From: Paeniglutamicibacter cryotolerans
GTDB lineage: Bacteria > Actinomycetota > Actinomycetes > Actinomycetales > Micrococcaceae
Direction of reading: 5' to 3'
Assembly: GCF_014190875.1 (NCBI RefSeq)
Contig: NZ_JACHVS010000005.1
Location: 1 to 64,000, forward strand
Length of the DNA stretch: 64,000 nt
The notes below the pieces were generated by a model. That model searched no databases and had not been told where the DNA came from. It saw nothing but the letters and a program-made list of their open reading frames with translations. A program made the translations under genes and the position numbers. Shown in pieces: positions 8,878 through 17,541 of the stretch (the first letter of the stretch is position 1; every line of letters starts with the position of its first letter).

Positions 8878-9564
8878 CTAGACCAGTGCTGCTTCGCGCC
8901 CTCCATCGATCGTCTTCTTCGAGCGACCGTGTAGTTTGGCGCCTCGTTCGCGCGTGATTCGAACAATGAGCCACTCGAGAATCAAGCTGACGATCAGGTA
9001 CAGTCCGGCCCCGACCATCAGGTACTCGCCAACCTTGAATTTGACGACTCCGTCGGTGTACGCCACCGACATCAGTTCTGGCACGCCGACGCTGTACGCA
9101 AGACTCGTCCCCTGAAAGACCAAAATCAAGAAGCCGACCAGCGGCGGGAGAGCAATGCGCAGCGCTTGTCGTCCGGTGATGAACCACAGGATTTTAATCG
9201 TGCCAAGGCCTACCGCATGCGCAGCTTCTGTCTGCCCTGGGGGAATTGCGATCAAAGAAGACCTAAAAATCTCTGCTGTGTACGAAGCAGTGGTAAAGCC
9301 CAGCGCAAGCACCACAGCGGTAAGGGGTGGAAGTACGACACCCACCTTTGGCAAGCCGAACGCAACAAAATAGATAATGACCAGGGCCGGGAACCCTCGC
9401 CCGATCTCCGTTATGACCCAAAGCGTGGCACCCGCCCGTTTAGGCAACAGATACATACCGAACCCGAGGATCGCACCAAGCGGAAATCCAATAATCGAGA
9501 TCGCGAGAGTCAAGGTCAGGCTTGCCCAGAGCGCGGGAAGCATTGTTACAACAACGTCCATCAT
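8878..9564 (-). CDS. Polar amino-acid ABC transporter permease (HisMQ type)
   Basis: 228 residues with five predicted membrane helices and the cytoplasmic EAA loop (TEAAHAVGLGTIKILWFIT) that docks onto the ATPase. The sequence GRGFPALVIIYFVAFGLP and the AEIFRSSLIAIPPGQ segment are typical of HisM/GlnP-type permeases. SD GAGGAGA lies directly upstream of the ATG. It follows the second permease gene by 7 nt, so the two pore subunits are co-translated. Confidence 0.92.
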   Translation of the reverse strand: MMDVVVTMLPALWASLTLTLAISIIGFPLGAILGFGMYLLPKRAGATLWVITEIGRGFPALVIIYFVAFGLPKVGVVLPPLTAVVLALGFTTASYTAEIFRSSLIAIPPGQTEAAHAVGLGTIKILWFITGRQALRIALPPLVGFLILVFQGTSLAYSVGVPELMSVAYTDGVVKFKVGEYLMVGAGLYLIVSLILEWLIVRITRERGAKLHGRSKKTIDGGREAALV

Positions 9565-9571
9565 TCTCTCC

Positions 9572-10195
9572 TCATACCGTCGCTTTGACAGGCTTGCTGC
9601 CGAATCGTGCCGCTACCCCGACGATCGAACTGAGTACGAGATAGACGCAGCCCACGATGAAATACACGAACATGCCGTTTCCGCTCATCTGCACCGTGGA
9701 CGCCGCATAGTTCGTCAATTCGACCACCCCGATAAGCGACGCAAGAGAAGACTCCTTGAGAACGCTAATTACGATCGAGCTCGCGTTGCCAATCATGAGG
9801 CGCACCGAGGTGGGAATCACGACCCGAAACATCGCTTGCGTCTGACTCAAGCCCAGAGCAGTCGCGGCTTCTAAGACGCCTCCCGAAACTGACTCAATAG
9901 AGCTGCGATATACCTCAGCCATGTAGGCGGCAAATACGAAACCAAGAGCGATGATCGCGGCAACCGAAGGCGTCATGCCTCCGATTGAGATACCGAAATA
10001 GATCAAGAACATCCACGACAATGGTGGAATACCACGGGCAATACGTATGTAAGCAACCGCGAACCAGCGGAAGACACGCCTCTTAGACATACGCAAGTAT
10101 GCGATGAAGATGGCCAGAATTGCGGCGATCCCCAGAGACACTAGCCAGATGAGCAGCGTCTGCTCTAGCGCGCGAGCTACTCCTTCGACGGTCAC
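9572..10195 (-). CDS. Polar amino-acid ABC transporter permease (second subunit)
   Basis: 207 residues beginning with GTG (MTVEGVARALEQ). It has the HisMQ-type arrangement: ARGIPPLSWMFLIYFGIS, then AEVYRSSIESVSGGVLEAATALGL, the EAA-loop region. It forms a heterodimeric channel with the neighbouring permease. It begins 8 nt after the ATPase gene stop. Length is slightly short for the family but all core helices are present. Confidence 0.9.
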   Translation of the reverse strand: MTVEGVARALEQTLLIWLVSLGIAAILAIFIAYLRMSKRRVFRWFAVAYIRIARGIPPLSWMFLIYFGISIGGMTPSVAAIIALGFVFAAYMAEVYRSSIESVSGGVLEAATALGLSQTQAMFRVVIPTSVRLMIGNASSIVISVLKESSLASLIGVVELTNYAASTVQMSGNGMFVYFIVGCVYLVLSSIVGVAARFGSKPVKATV

Positions 10196-10203
10196 AGGCT
10201 TAC

Positions 10204-11058
10204 CTAGCCTTTCACCGCATTGAGGAACCGACGGGTACGCTCATGCTGTGGATCGCGGAGTACCTGTTGCGCCGAACCTACTTCCACAACCCCACCATCA
10301 GCTAGAAATGCGACCTTCGTCGCCACACGTTGGACGAAATCGAGTTCATGTGTAACGAGCACCATGGTGACGTCCTTTTCTGCCAACTCCGAAATCACCG
10401 AGCGCACTTCAATACGCAGTTCAGGATCGATGGCAGAAGTCGGCTCATCGAGCAGGAGCACCTTCGGATCTAGTGCAAGCGCCCGAGCAATCGCCACCCG
10501 CTGCTGCATACCTCCGGAGAGCTCGGAGGGACGGTGGTTGATGGCATTCTTCAGCCCAACGCGTGTAAGCAAGTCCACGGCGCGGTCTTCTGCTTCGGCT
10601 CGACTACGTTTGAGCCCCTGCACTTGAGCGAGCACCACATTATCCAGCGCACTCAAGTTCGGAAACAGATTGAAGTGCTGAAACACCATGCCGAGGGATC
10701 GGCGCAGAACTATGAGCTCCTTTGTGTCCAGCAGCACTTTCTCTTTGAACAGCATTTGACCGGCCAGCTGGAGCTCGCCCGAAGTTGGCGTTTCAAGCAG
10801 GTTCATGCAACGTAACAGCGTGCTTTTTCCTGTACCGCTTGGCCCAACGAGCCCGAGAATTTCACCACGGCTGACGGACAAAGACACATCGGAGAAGAGT
10901 GTCCGATTGCCAAAAGACTTACTCAGACCATGCACTGAGAGGGATTTACGACGCAGCAGCGCTTCGTCTTCGCTGAGCCCTTCTGCTGCCATGAGTGAAC
11001 TCGGGCCGATGTCTACGCTGAGAGTGTCAGCTGAAATGTGGCCGTTATCTTCGATCAT
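10204..11058 (-). CDS. Amino-acid ABC transporter ATP-binding protein
   Basis: A 284-residue ABC ATPase. Walker A is GPSGTGKST (72-80), the Q-loop is VFQHFNLFPNL, the signature is LSGGMQQRVAIARAL, Walker B is VLLLDEPTSAID and the H-loop is LVTHE. This is the GlnQ/HisP class that energises polar amino-acid uptake. A ~38-residue N-terminal extension precedes the usual start of the domain and is not recognised. SD AGGGAGA is 10 nt from the ATG. Confidence 0.95.
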   Translation of the reverse strand: MIEDNGHISADTLSVDIGPSSLMAAEGLSEDEALLRRKSLSVHGLSKSFGNRTLFSDVSLSVSRGEILGLVGPSGTGKSTLLRCMNLLETPTSGELQLAGQMLFKEKVLLDTKELIVLRRSLGMVFQHFNLFPNLSALDNVVLAQVQGLKRSRAEAEDRAVDLLTRVGLKNAINHRPSELSGGMQQRVAIARALALDPKVLLLDEPTSAIDPELRIEVRSVISELAEKDVTMVLVTHELDFVQRVATKVAFLADGGVVEVGSAQQVLRDPQHERTRRFLNAVKG

Positions 11059-11136
11059 TTTGCATATCTCCCTTGATATGTCCTGCCGGTGATGCGGATC
11101 AGGAAACGCGATGTCCTCGTGCCGCAGCTCAGAAGC

Positions 11137-12291
11137 CTAAATAACCATCTGTTCGCGCTTTCGGATGACTCCGTCCGCAAAGCGGTCCGGTCGCATGCTC
11201 GTGGGAACGGCCTCGATATTCCCGCTCACGACCACGTCAGCGACGACACGTCCCACTGCGGGTGCGAGCATCATGCCCCGACCGTTAAGACCGCATGCGA
11301 GCACAAGACCAGGAAGATCGCCAACTGGACCAAGGAGCAACTGCTGGTCGGGCGTCACGTCGTAATATCCCGTTACCATCACCGGGAACCGTACGTACGC
11401 GAGTGTTTCGATCAGCCGATTCCCCTTGGCAACCAAATCGCGACGTATGGCGGATTCATCGGCCACTGCCCCCTCAGGGAGAGGTACCAGATCAGATGCA
11501 AGCACACTGCCATCCGCAAGGTGCTTCACCGCGAAGTGTTCGTCTTGAAAGATGACAAGTGGTTCAATAAGGCGTTCACTGATTGGGTCACTATAGAAGA
11601 GGTGGCGAGGCTCAGCCACCAGTGGCAGCTCAACGCCGAGGGGAGCCAAAAGCTTAGCGCTCTCCGCTCCTGCGGCAACGACGACCTTCTTTACGTTCAT
11701 TGTCTCGCCTGAGCCGAAATGCAGTACCCATCCATCTGCGACACGTTCGAGGCTTTTCACTGCTTCCAAAAGCACTTCTGCCCCCTCGCGCATGGCTCCG
11801 GCGGCGAACCCGGCGACGGGAGCTCCGGGGCTGTTGAGATATCCATCCGATCCGTTGAACGAACCGCCAAGGATATGATCGACTGCAAGCCCCGGTACCA
11901 TCTCCGCAAGCTCATCCGGCGTGAGCATACGAGACTCAACGCCCTGAGCATTCTGCTCCTTCACCGTGGCTCTCAGCGCTTCAAGCGTCTCCGGTTTTGA
12001 CGCCACAAAGGCGTAGCCGCAGTGAACGAGTTCTGGGTCCTTTTGCGCACCGGTCCGTTCGACGAAATTCTCGTAGAAGCTCTGCGACTCTTTGGCGAGC
12101 TCAAAAGTATCGTTGTCTGCCCATTGGGTGCGCACACCTCCCGGCTGAATAGCGGTCATGCCTGAGCCGACACCGACTCGGTCGATCACCACAACGCGCA
12201 CGCCACGCTGACTCAGATGCCATGCGGTAGCCATCCCGGTTACACCAGCCCCAATAATGGCCACTTCAGGTGCATTATTCACTGTTGTCAT
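11137..12291 (-). CDS. FAD-dependent amine/amino-acid oxidoreductase (DAO family)
   Basis: 384 residues with the N-terminal dinucleotide fold EVAIIGAGVTGMATAWHLSQ and DRVGVGSGMTAIQPGG, characteristic of the DadA/sarcosine oxidase family. A late VTGYYDVTPDQQLLLGPV and GLNGRGMMLAPAVGRVVAD segment is the usual C-terminal FAD-contact motif. The enzyme oxidises a C-N bond of an amino acid or amine to an imine. With etfBA in the same operon it may be an ETF-linked dehydrogenase instead of an O2-using oxidase. Substrate unknown. Confidence 0.9.
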   Translation of the reverse strand: MTTVNNAPEVAIIGAGVTGMATAWHLSQRGVRVVVIDRVGVGSGMTAIQPGGVRTQWADNDTFELAKESQSFYENFVERTGAQKDPELVHCGYAFVASKPETLEALRATVKEQNAQGVESRMLTPDELAEMVPGLAVDHILGGSFNGSDGYLNSPGAPVAGFAAGAMREGAEVLLEAVKSLERVADGWVLHFGSGETMNVKKVVVAAGAESAKLLAPLGVELPLVAEPRHLFYSDPISERLIEPLVIFQDEHFAVKHLADGSVLASDLVPLPEGAVADESAIRRDLVAKGNRLIETLAYVRFPVMVTGYYDVTPDQQLLLGPVGDLPGLVLACGLNGRGMMLAPAVGRVVADVVVSGNIEAVPTSMRPDRFADGVIRKREQMVI

Positions 12292-12317
12292 TCGAACTCA
12301 TTTCCTATGTCTTAGGC

Positions 12318-12713
12318 CTAGTTATTCGAGATGCCGCATTCGACCTCAACCTCGACGAGGGCGCCGGGCGGGATCAGCCGATGGATGTAAAGTGTCGTAT
12401 TCGCTGGACGCGCCTTATCGAACACTTCGCTATGGGCCCGCGAGGCATCCTCCCAGGATGCTTCCGGCGCCAAATAGAGACGGGTAAAAATAGCGAGATC
12501 TTTGCTCCCGCCGAGCTTCTCAGCTGAGGCGAGAGCTGCTTCAAGCGCGTGGCGTGTCTGAGTATAGGTGTCGAGATCTGCCAGTTCTTGCCCGTCGGTG
12601 GCTACAGGAGCCGTACCGCTGACGACAACGCGATCACCAATTCGAACAGCGCGACAGTAGCCAGCAAAGTTCTCAAAATAGCTATTGGTGTTGTAACGGT
12701 CTAGGCTAACCAA
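12318..12713 (-). CDS. RidA-family protein (Rid/YjgF/YER057c/UK114)
   Basis: The conserved Rid sequence includes YCRAVRIGDRVVVSGTAPV, ALASAEKLGGS, and a C-terminal ARPANTTLYIHRLIPPGALVEVEVEC, where the family's substrate-binding Arg and Glu lie. Rid proteins hydrolyse reactive enamines and imines released by PLP enzymes and amino-acid oxidases, which fits its place between the FAD oxidoreductase and the aminotransferase. An in-frame ATG exists at 12770, but AGAAAGG lies just upstream of a TTG codon at 12713, and family similarity starts there, so the TTG start is preferred. Confidence 0.85.
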   Translation of the reverse strand: MVSLDRYNTNSYFENFAGYCRAVRIGDRVVVSGTAPVATDGQELADLDTYTQTRHALEAALASAEKLGGSKDLAIFTRLYLAPEASWEDASRAHSEVFDKARPANTTLYIHRLIPPGALVEVEVECGISNN

Positions 12714-12799
12714 AATCTTACCTTTCTCTGAATATTCTTTTTCCGGGCAACGTAGTAAATATGGAGTCATGTGCGGACCGAAAATAGCCCTTCAAGCTG

Positions 12800-13831
12800 C
12801 TACCGCAGCTTTTTCAGTGCGGTGAGCAGAGCCTCAATATCTTGCTCTGCTGAATATGCATGCAACGACAACCTCAGTCTCTGGCCACGCGGTGATGTAC
12901 CAATTTGCCGTTCAGCCAGATATTCAGCCAGCGCAACAGGATTCTCATCAACCACAGCAACCTCCGGCCCCCGGTGCGCAATGTCCTTGGGATAATCGAG
13001 CTGATAGCCAAGCTCTGTGAGCCCCCCAGCTAGTTGCTCCCGCAGACCGACAACATGCTCCCAAGAATCTTCCACGTCAATTTGCTCGATCATCTCGAAC
13101 CCCGCGATCCCTGCGTAGGCCGATGGGATCGGGTAGGTTCCGGTCTCAAATCGGCGCGCGTTGTGAGGGTAGTCGACAACTTCTGGGTCGAAAGCGAACG
13201 GATTCGTCCTTCCAAACCAGCCTGTCAGCTGCGCAGATCGTTCAACGTTCATGCAGTCCCGTACATACAGCATCGCGATTCCTGGCAGCCCAAGCAGATA
13301 TTTCAGGTTCCCCGTGACGAGATAATCACAGCCAATACCTGCAGCAGAAAATGGTACGACCCCGGCGCCTTGATAGGCATCAACAAATACCAATGCGCCC
13401 ACTGAGTGCGCATGCTTGACTACCTGCTCGATCTCCGGCTGCGTACCGTTGATGTAACTCACCAAAGGAATAGAAACGAGCTTGGTGCGTTCATCGATCA
13501 GGGGGATCCAGTTCTCCGCGAGCAACGCTGCTTCGATGCCCTCCACGTTAACCACCTCAATGGGATCATGCTGCGCGCGCCAGACATTACCTACGGAGGG
13601 GAACTCAAGGTCAGAGGTGACGAGTCGGTTGCGAGTACCGCTCCAATCAAGCGAAGAAACCACTTGAAAGGCTCCCTCTGAGGCGCAAGAGAGCACTGCC
13701 ACGTTTTCTCCGCTAACACCTAAGAAACGTCCTGCCCGTGTGCGGTATTCTTCGACTTTCCCAACCCAGGTCTCCCACGGAGCCTGATCAGAAAGAAGAC
13801 CGGCCGTCATGCGTTGCATAGTGTGCGCCAA
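12800..13831 (-). CDS. Class V PLP-dependent aminotransferase, probable 5' frameshift
   Basis: The open frame from a TTG at 13831 encodes 343 residues of the aminotransferase class V/cysteine desulfurase-like fold: VFVDAYQGAGVVPF (Asp that contacts the PLP ring nitrogen), TGNLKYLLGLPGIAMLYV (PLP lysine) and a C-terminal RGQRLRLSLHAYS. An upstream frame starting at a GTG (13941, SD GAGAGG) encodes a matching N-terminus ending in ASCSQ. It is out of frame by one base at a run of four C (13846-13849, plus strand). Adding one base would join the two parts into a ~380-residue enzyme of normal length. Either a real mutation or a sequence error. Confidence 0.85.
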   Translation of the reverse strand: MAHTMQRMTAGLLSDQAPWETWVGKVEEYRTRAGRFLGVSGENVAVLSCASEGAFQVVSSLDWSGTRNRLVTSDLEFPSVGNVWRAQHDPIEVVNVEGIEAALLAENWIPLIDERTKLVSIPLVSYINGTQPEIEQVVKHAHSVGALVFVDAYQGAGVVPFSAAGIGCDYLVTGNLKYLLGLPGIAMLYVRDCMNVERSAQLTGWFGRTNPFAFDPEVVDYPHNARRFETGTYPIPSAYAGIAGFEMIEQIDVEDSWEHVVGLREQLAGGLTELGYQLDYPKDIAHRGPEVAVVDENPVALAEYLAERQIGTSPRGQRLRLSLHAYSAEQDIEALLTALKKLR

Positions 13832-14355
13832 GTGGTTCGAAAGCGCCCCTGGCTACAACTAGCGAAATGCGGAGCTAATTCGAGCGCCGGGAATTGTCGC
13901 CTAAATTGTTCAGGCGTGAGCGGGGAAATGGTGTTAAGCACGAGACCTCTCTTTATAGCTTTCTGGATTTGTGCGAAATTCAGTGAGTTGATCCGTGAGC
14001 CACAATGTTGATGATGATCTGAAAGAACCTAATTAGACCGTATTTCGCTCTGCTCACAGGTATAAAAATTAAATTTGATAAATATGTTCGACAATTCTGT
14101 TGTATAAAATGCACTTCAAAGCATTCGAGCTAGGGAGTCTCTTGCATTCACGAGCCAGCCTGTACGTGCCTAATTTAAGGTGCATTGCTTCCGCTTATGG
14201 GGCCTCTGGCATTCATTTGAAGAGACTGACACACACTCGCTTGGGTGGAATCAAAACGCCGGCCGGGCTTGCCCTACAGTAAAAATGCCTTCTGCTGACA
14301 TCGCTATGGACAATCAAATCCTCCCTCGCATCTTGCTTGCCGTACGGGTGTGGTG

Positions 14356-14393
14356 GTTACCGGGTAACGTAGCTCACATTGATAGTAACGTAC
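14356..14393. promoter_or_regulatory. Candidate GntR operator in the divergent intergenic region
   Basis: The 640-bp region 13942-14582 separates the catabolic operon from its divergent GntR gene and is AT-rich, without a convincing gene. It contains GTTACC-G-GGTAAC (14356-14368), a perfect dyad. The octamer GTAACGTA overlaps it at 14364 and is repeated about 21 bp later at 14385, close to two helical turns. Such spacing suits a dimeric repressor. Promoter-like TTGTCG and TAATTT boxes facing the operon occur near 14050-14085. Binding is not shown by sequence alone. Confidence 0.4.
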
Positions 14394-14582
14394 CAATGAT
14401 GGTTCGCGTCAAGTACCATTAAGATATTGATATTTTCATCGATATACACATGAGAACCTCCACTCCAGAAGTTTTCGCGACGATAGGAGCATGCTCATCG
14501 TTCCCCTGACCCAACGCCTCAACTTCAGTCACCACGCAGCGACGCTCCTTGCGAGCGATTGCCTAGCAGAGGAATATTTCAA

Positions 14583-15347
14583 GTGAACCCATCACACCAG
14601 CAGGTTCCACATAGTGACGCTTCGACATTGGCGCTAGACTTGGCGCGCAAGATCAGCCGGGGTGACATGCGGCCGGGCGAACGACTTCCGTCAGAAAGAG
14701 TGCTTTCTGCCCAATCCGGGCTTAGCCGCCAGTCAGTACGCAAGGCCATTAGCGCGCTTGTCACCGCGGAAGTAGTCTCAATCAAGGCTGGTCGAGGTGC
14801 TGCCAGCGGATCCTTCGTCCGATCAAATCTTGTCCCAATTGCCCTTCTGGACCCGAACCGAGAGCCACCGAGCTTCAGCGAAGTAGGTCAAATTTTAGAG
14901 GCGAGACGCCTCTTCGAGCCCCCAGTTGCCCTTTTTGCAAGCATCCGCATGGATGAGCGCGATTACGATGACATTAATGATGTACTCGGCATGCAGCGAA
15001 AGGCGAACGATCTGCATAGTTTCAGAAGTCTGGACAGTCGTTTTCATCTCGCAATCGCAAAGGCGACCCACAATGACGTTGTGTACCAGCAAATGGTGAG
15101 CCTCATGCGGGAATTAGAGATAGCACGCCACGTGCTTCCCGTAGACTCCTCCGAACAGGAAATCGAGAATACCCTCGATATGCACTCACAGACACTCGAA
15201 GCAATTAGCTCACGCGATCCAGACCGCATCTCGGAAGTGATGTCGCGCCACCTAGCGATGATGGAGCAGGCGTGGGAAGGCGTCAGCGCGCGAAAGTTTT
15301 CGGCCCATGCTCAAAGGCTCGGTTTCACTATTTCAGGCGATGTTTGA
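14583..15347 (+). CDS. GntR/FadR-family transcriptional regulator
   Basis: About 254 residues. The N-terminal winged helix-turn-helix is typical (KISRGDMRPGERLPSERVLS, LSRQSVRKAISALV). The C-terminal FCD effector domain has the metal-binding His pattern (FHLAIAKATHND, later LDMHSQTLEAI and MSRHLAMMEQAW). The GTG at 14583 is chosen because AGAGGA lies 9 nt upstream; a TTG 24 nt earlier is possible. It is divergent from the catabolic operon and is its likely repressor, with an organic acid or amino acid as effector. Confidence 0.9.
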   Translation: MNPSHQQVPHSDASTLALDLARKISRGDMRPGERLPSERVLSAQSGLSRQSVRKAISALVTAEVVSIKAGRGAASGSFVRSNLVPIALLDPNREPPSFSEVGQILEARRLFEPPVALFASIRMDERDYDDINDVLGMQRKANDLHSFRSLDSRFHLAIAKATHNDVVYQQMVSLMRELEIARHVLPVDSSEQEIENTLDMHSQTLEAISSRDPDRISEVMSRHLAMMEQAWEGVSARKFSAHAQRLGFTISGDV

Positions 15348-15567
15348 TCACCAGATATCTGGATCCGCACAGGCGTCGTCACAAACGGTGTTGTTTTACG
15401 GGAAAGAACATGTAGCGGGCTTGCTGAGAATGAAGCATCCCACAAATCATGCCGTCGTATTTTGAGGGACCAGATCAAGGAAGATGTTCGGTTAATCGCC
15501 GATATCGGCACATCTGTCAGCTTCCGTGTAGGTGGCCCATGACTCCGAGCTCCCCCCGGGGCCTCCG

Positions 15568-16191
15568 TCAGGGGTCCACGACGAGGACATCGGAGGTAGG
15601 GAGGCCATCAATCGTGTATCCCGGCATCGTCTCGATCACCGAACGCATCGTGACTTTTTCATTGGTGCTGCCCATTTCCTGCTCCCCGGCGGGACCGAAG
15701 ACGTAGAGGCAGGTGGGATTGCTCCCGGCACCAAAGCGGGAACGCGATTGGATCCCCTCGAAACCGGCCGCTTCCATGGCAGCGGCCCAGGCGCGGGTCA
15801 TCAGGTAGCCGTCATCCATGGGGGCAGTGATGTCCCCGGCCACGATCCCGTAGGCCGACGCCGCACCGGCGGTGAAATCCGCGGCCGTGATGCCGGGGAT
15901 CTCCAGCTGGGAGATCCATCGTTCGGAAACCATGGATGCCGGGATGGCAGGATCTCCCACGAAGGCCACACCCAAAAACTCGCGCACGGCGACCTCCTGC
16001 GAGGAGGCGGTGTTCAGCGTGCCCCGTGGTGCTTGAAGGTTGAACCGTCCCACGCTGTTGGAAAAGTACCACGGGCCATGCAGTCCGTGTGCCCGGTAGC
16101 GGCACACCCGCGCACGATGCCGGTAGGCAGGGAAGCCGGTGTAGTCCCTGACCGGGTCCGGGGACCGCAGCGTGCTTGAAGCCCGGCTCAT
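15568..16191 (-). CDS. RES-domain toxin
   Basis: 207 residues with the RES domain (PF08808). The domain is named for conserved Arg, Glu and Ser residues, visible here as HGPWYFSNSVGRFNLQAPRG followed by TLNTASSQEVAVREFLG and later segments. Characterised RES toxins degrade or modify NAD+. The ATG overlaps the antitoxin stop (ATGA), the standard order for these pairs. The 220 bp downstream (15348-15567) holds nothing recognisable. Confidence 0.85.
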   Translation of the reverse strand: MSRASSTLRSPDPVRDYTGFPAYRHRARVCRYRAHGLHGPWYFSNSVGRFNLQAPRGTLNTASSQEVAVREFLGVAFVGDPAIPASMVSERWISQLEIPGITAADFTAGAASAYGIVAGDITAPMDDGYLMTRAWAAAMEAAGFEGIQSRSRFGAGSNPTCLYVFGPAGEQEMGSTNEKVTMRSVIETMPGYTIDGLPTSDVLVVDP

Positions 16192-16751
16192 GCAGCTGCG
16201 TGCCAGCCGGCGGCGTCGGTGGCGGCGAGCTTCCCCAGTTCCGCGATCCGGTCACTGTCCCCCGAGGCCAGGACCTCCAGTGCCGTGCTCTCCCCCAACT
16301 GGGCCAGGCGTGCGGTGAGCCAGTAGGTGACGGTCCAGCCGTCCACCCCGGTGCCCAGCAGGACGCTCAGCAGGTGCTGGAGCCCGGGTGCCACCGCGCC
16401 GTTGATGAACTGGAAGGCCGGGAAGAGCACGACCCCGTCCGCGGTCTTTACCCGCAGCAGGCGGTGGTTTTTGACCCGCTCGCTCACTGCCTGGCGCGAC
16501 ACGTCACCCAGCACCTTGCGCACCCGGTCCGTGGTGTAGAAGGCCCCGAGGCGGTCGTTGATCCGGTTGGCTCTCAGGACGGCATCGGCCATGGCGTTGA
16601 CCGTGGCACGCCCGGCCTCGCCGGAGAAGTCGGTGACCTCTTGGGAGGCAACCATCTGATCGAGGCGGCGTCCCACGCCGTCCAAGACGCGCTCGCGCCA
16701 GTTCTCGGCGGTCGAAGCACCGCCCTGCGTGAAGTCAATGAGATCGCTCAT
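16188..16751 (-). CDS. Antitoxin of the RES pair (MbcA/ParS/Xre-like)
   Basis: 187 residues, gene placed just before the RES toxin with a 4-nt overlap. The central region has a helix-turn-helix look (VRKVLGDVSRQAVSERVKNH) and the C-terminal ~80 residues resemble the toxin-binding Xre/MbcA region in length and helical content (FQFINGAVAPGLQHLLSVLL, TVTYWLTARLAQLG). These antitoxins usually repress their own operon. SD AAGGGG lies 8 nt upstream. Assignment leans on both sequence feel and operon context. Confidence 0.75.
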   Translation of the reverse strand: MSDLIDFTQGGASTAENWRERVLDGVGRRLDQMVASQEVTDFSGEAGRATVNAMADAVLRANRINDRLGAFYTTDRVRKVLGDVSRQAVSERVKNHRLLRVKTADGVVLFPAFQFINGAVAPGLQHLLSVLLGTGVDGWTVTYWLTARLAQLGESTALEVLASGDSDRIAELGKLAATDAAGWHAAA

Positions 16752-16932
16752 GGTCGTCGCCCCTTTTCGCTCCCCTCCACCTTTTCACCTTTGGTCAAGG
16801 CAAGTCAAGGCAAATGCCAACACATGGGCGTCAGTCCGGTGTGGGTTATCAAAGTCGGCCCGGAACACCCATTGCCGCGCCGGCAAACGTGCGGTAGCTC
16901 CAGCAGGAAATCCTCGAGATGGATCGGACATC

Positions 16933-17220
16933 ATGGAGAATGAATACCCCGAGTACTCCCGCAAAGCGGACGATTCGGATACTGCGCCGAGTGGGACAGA
17001 CTTTCGGCAGTCACTATTGGATCTCGAAGAGGAGGTGATGAGCATGACCATGCATGAAGCCCTTTCGAGCCGCTCGGCATCTTGCCAAAGTAGCCAAGCA
17101 TACAATCGGATCTTTCGGCCCTCGCCGCGACCGAAATCTCGTGTGTCGGCGTTTGCAGCAATAGCAAGCACCCGATCCGCCCTCGAGGTTACTCAAAGCC
17201 CCGATGCAACTACAGGGTAG
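16933..17220 (+). CDS. Small hypothetical ORF (weak)
   Basis: An open frame of 95 codons starts MENEYPEYSRKADDSD and is acidic in its first half. A second possible start at 17044 has a near-ideal AGGAGG 8 nt upstream, giving a 58-residue basic peptide (MTMHEALSSRSASC...). The SD could simply be the Glu-Glu-Val codons of the longer frame. No family is recognised and the opposite strand is also open, so coding is uncertain. The rest of 16752-17540 holds nothing else I can support. Confidence 0.2.
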   Translation: MENEYPEYSRKADDSDTAPSGTDFRQSLLDLEEEVMSMTMHEALSSRSASCQSSQAYNRIFRPSPRPKSRVSAFAAIASTRSALEVTQSPDATTG

Positions 17221-17541
17221 GGATAAGCGGTTTCAGACCAGCAAAAGTCATCCGCAATCGAGCCTTTGGGCCGGCAACCGCGTCCATCCATCACATTTTG
17301 ATTCAGACGAATACCGCTGACTATCACTAGGATTCAAGTTCGCCTCAAACAAGAGTTCCCTTCGACCGGGCGGCAGAGAAAGGGCCAAGGACCACACCCG
17401 ACTCATGTCGCCGAGAGGTGAAGCTGACCCAGAGGGGTTCGACACCGTGGCACGCGGGCGCCGGCACGCAGAGGTCCAGCCAGGCCTAGGGCATTGCGCT
17501 CTCACCGGGGCCTACCTCCCACACACTGAATCCCGGCCAAT

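Noticed and set aside
16785..17171. Minus-strand 128-codon open frame near the RES pair
   Set aside because: No SD, no family, and the opposite strand is equally open.
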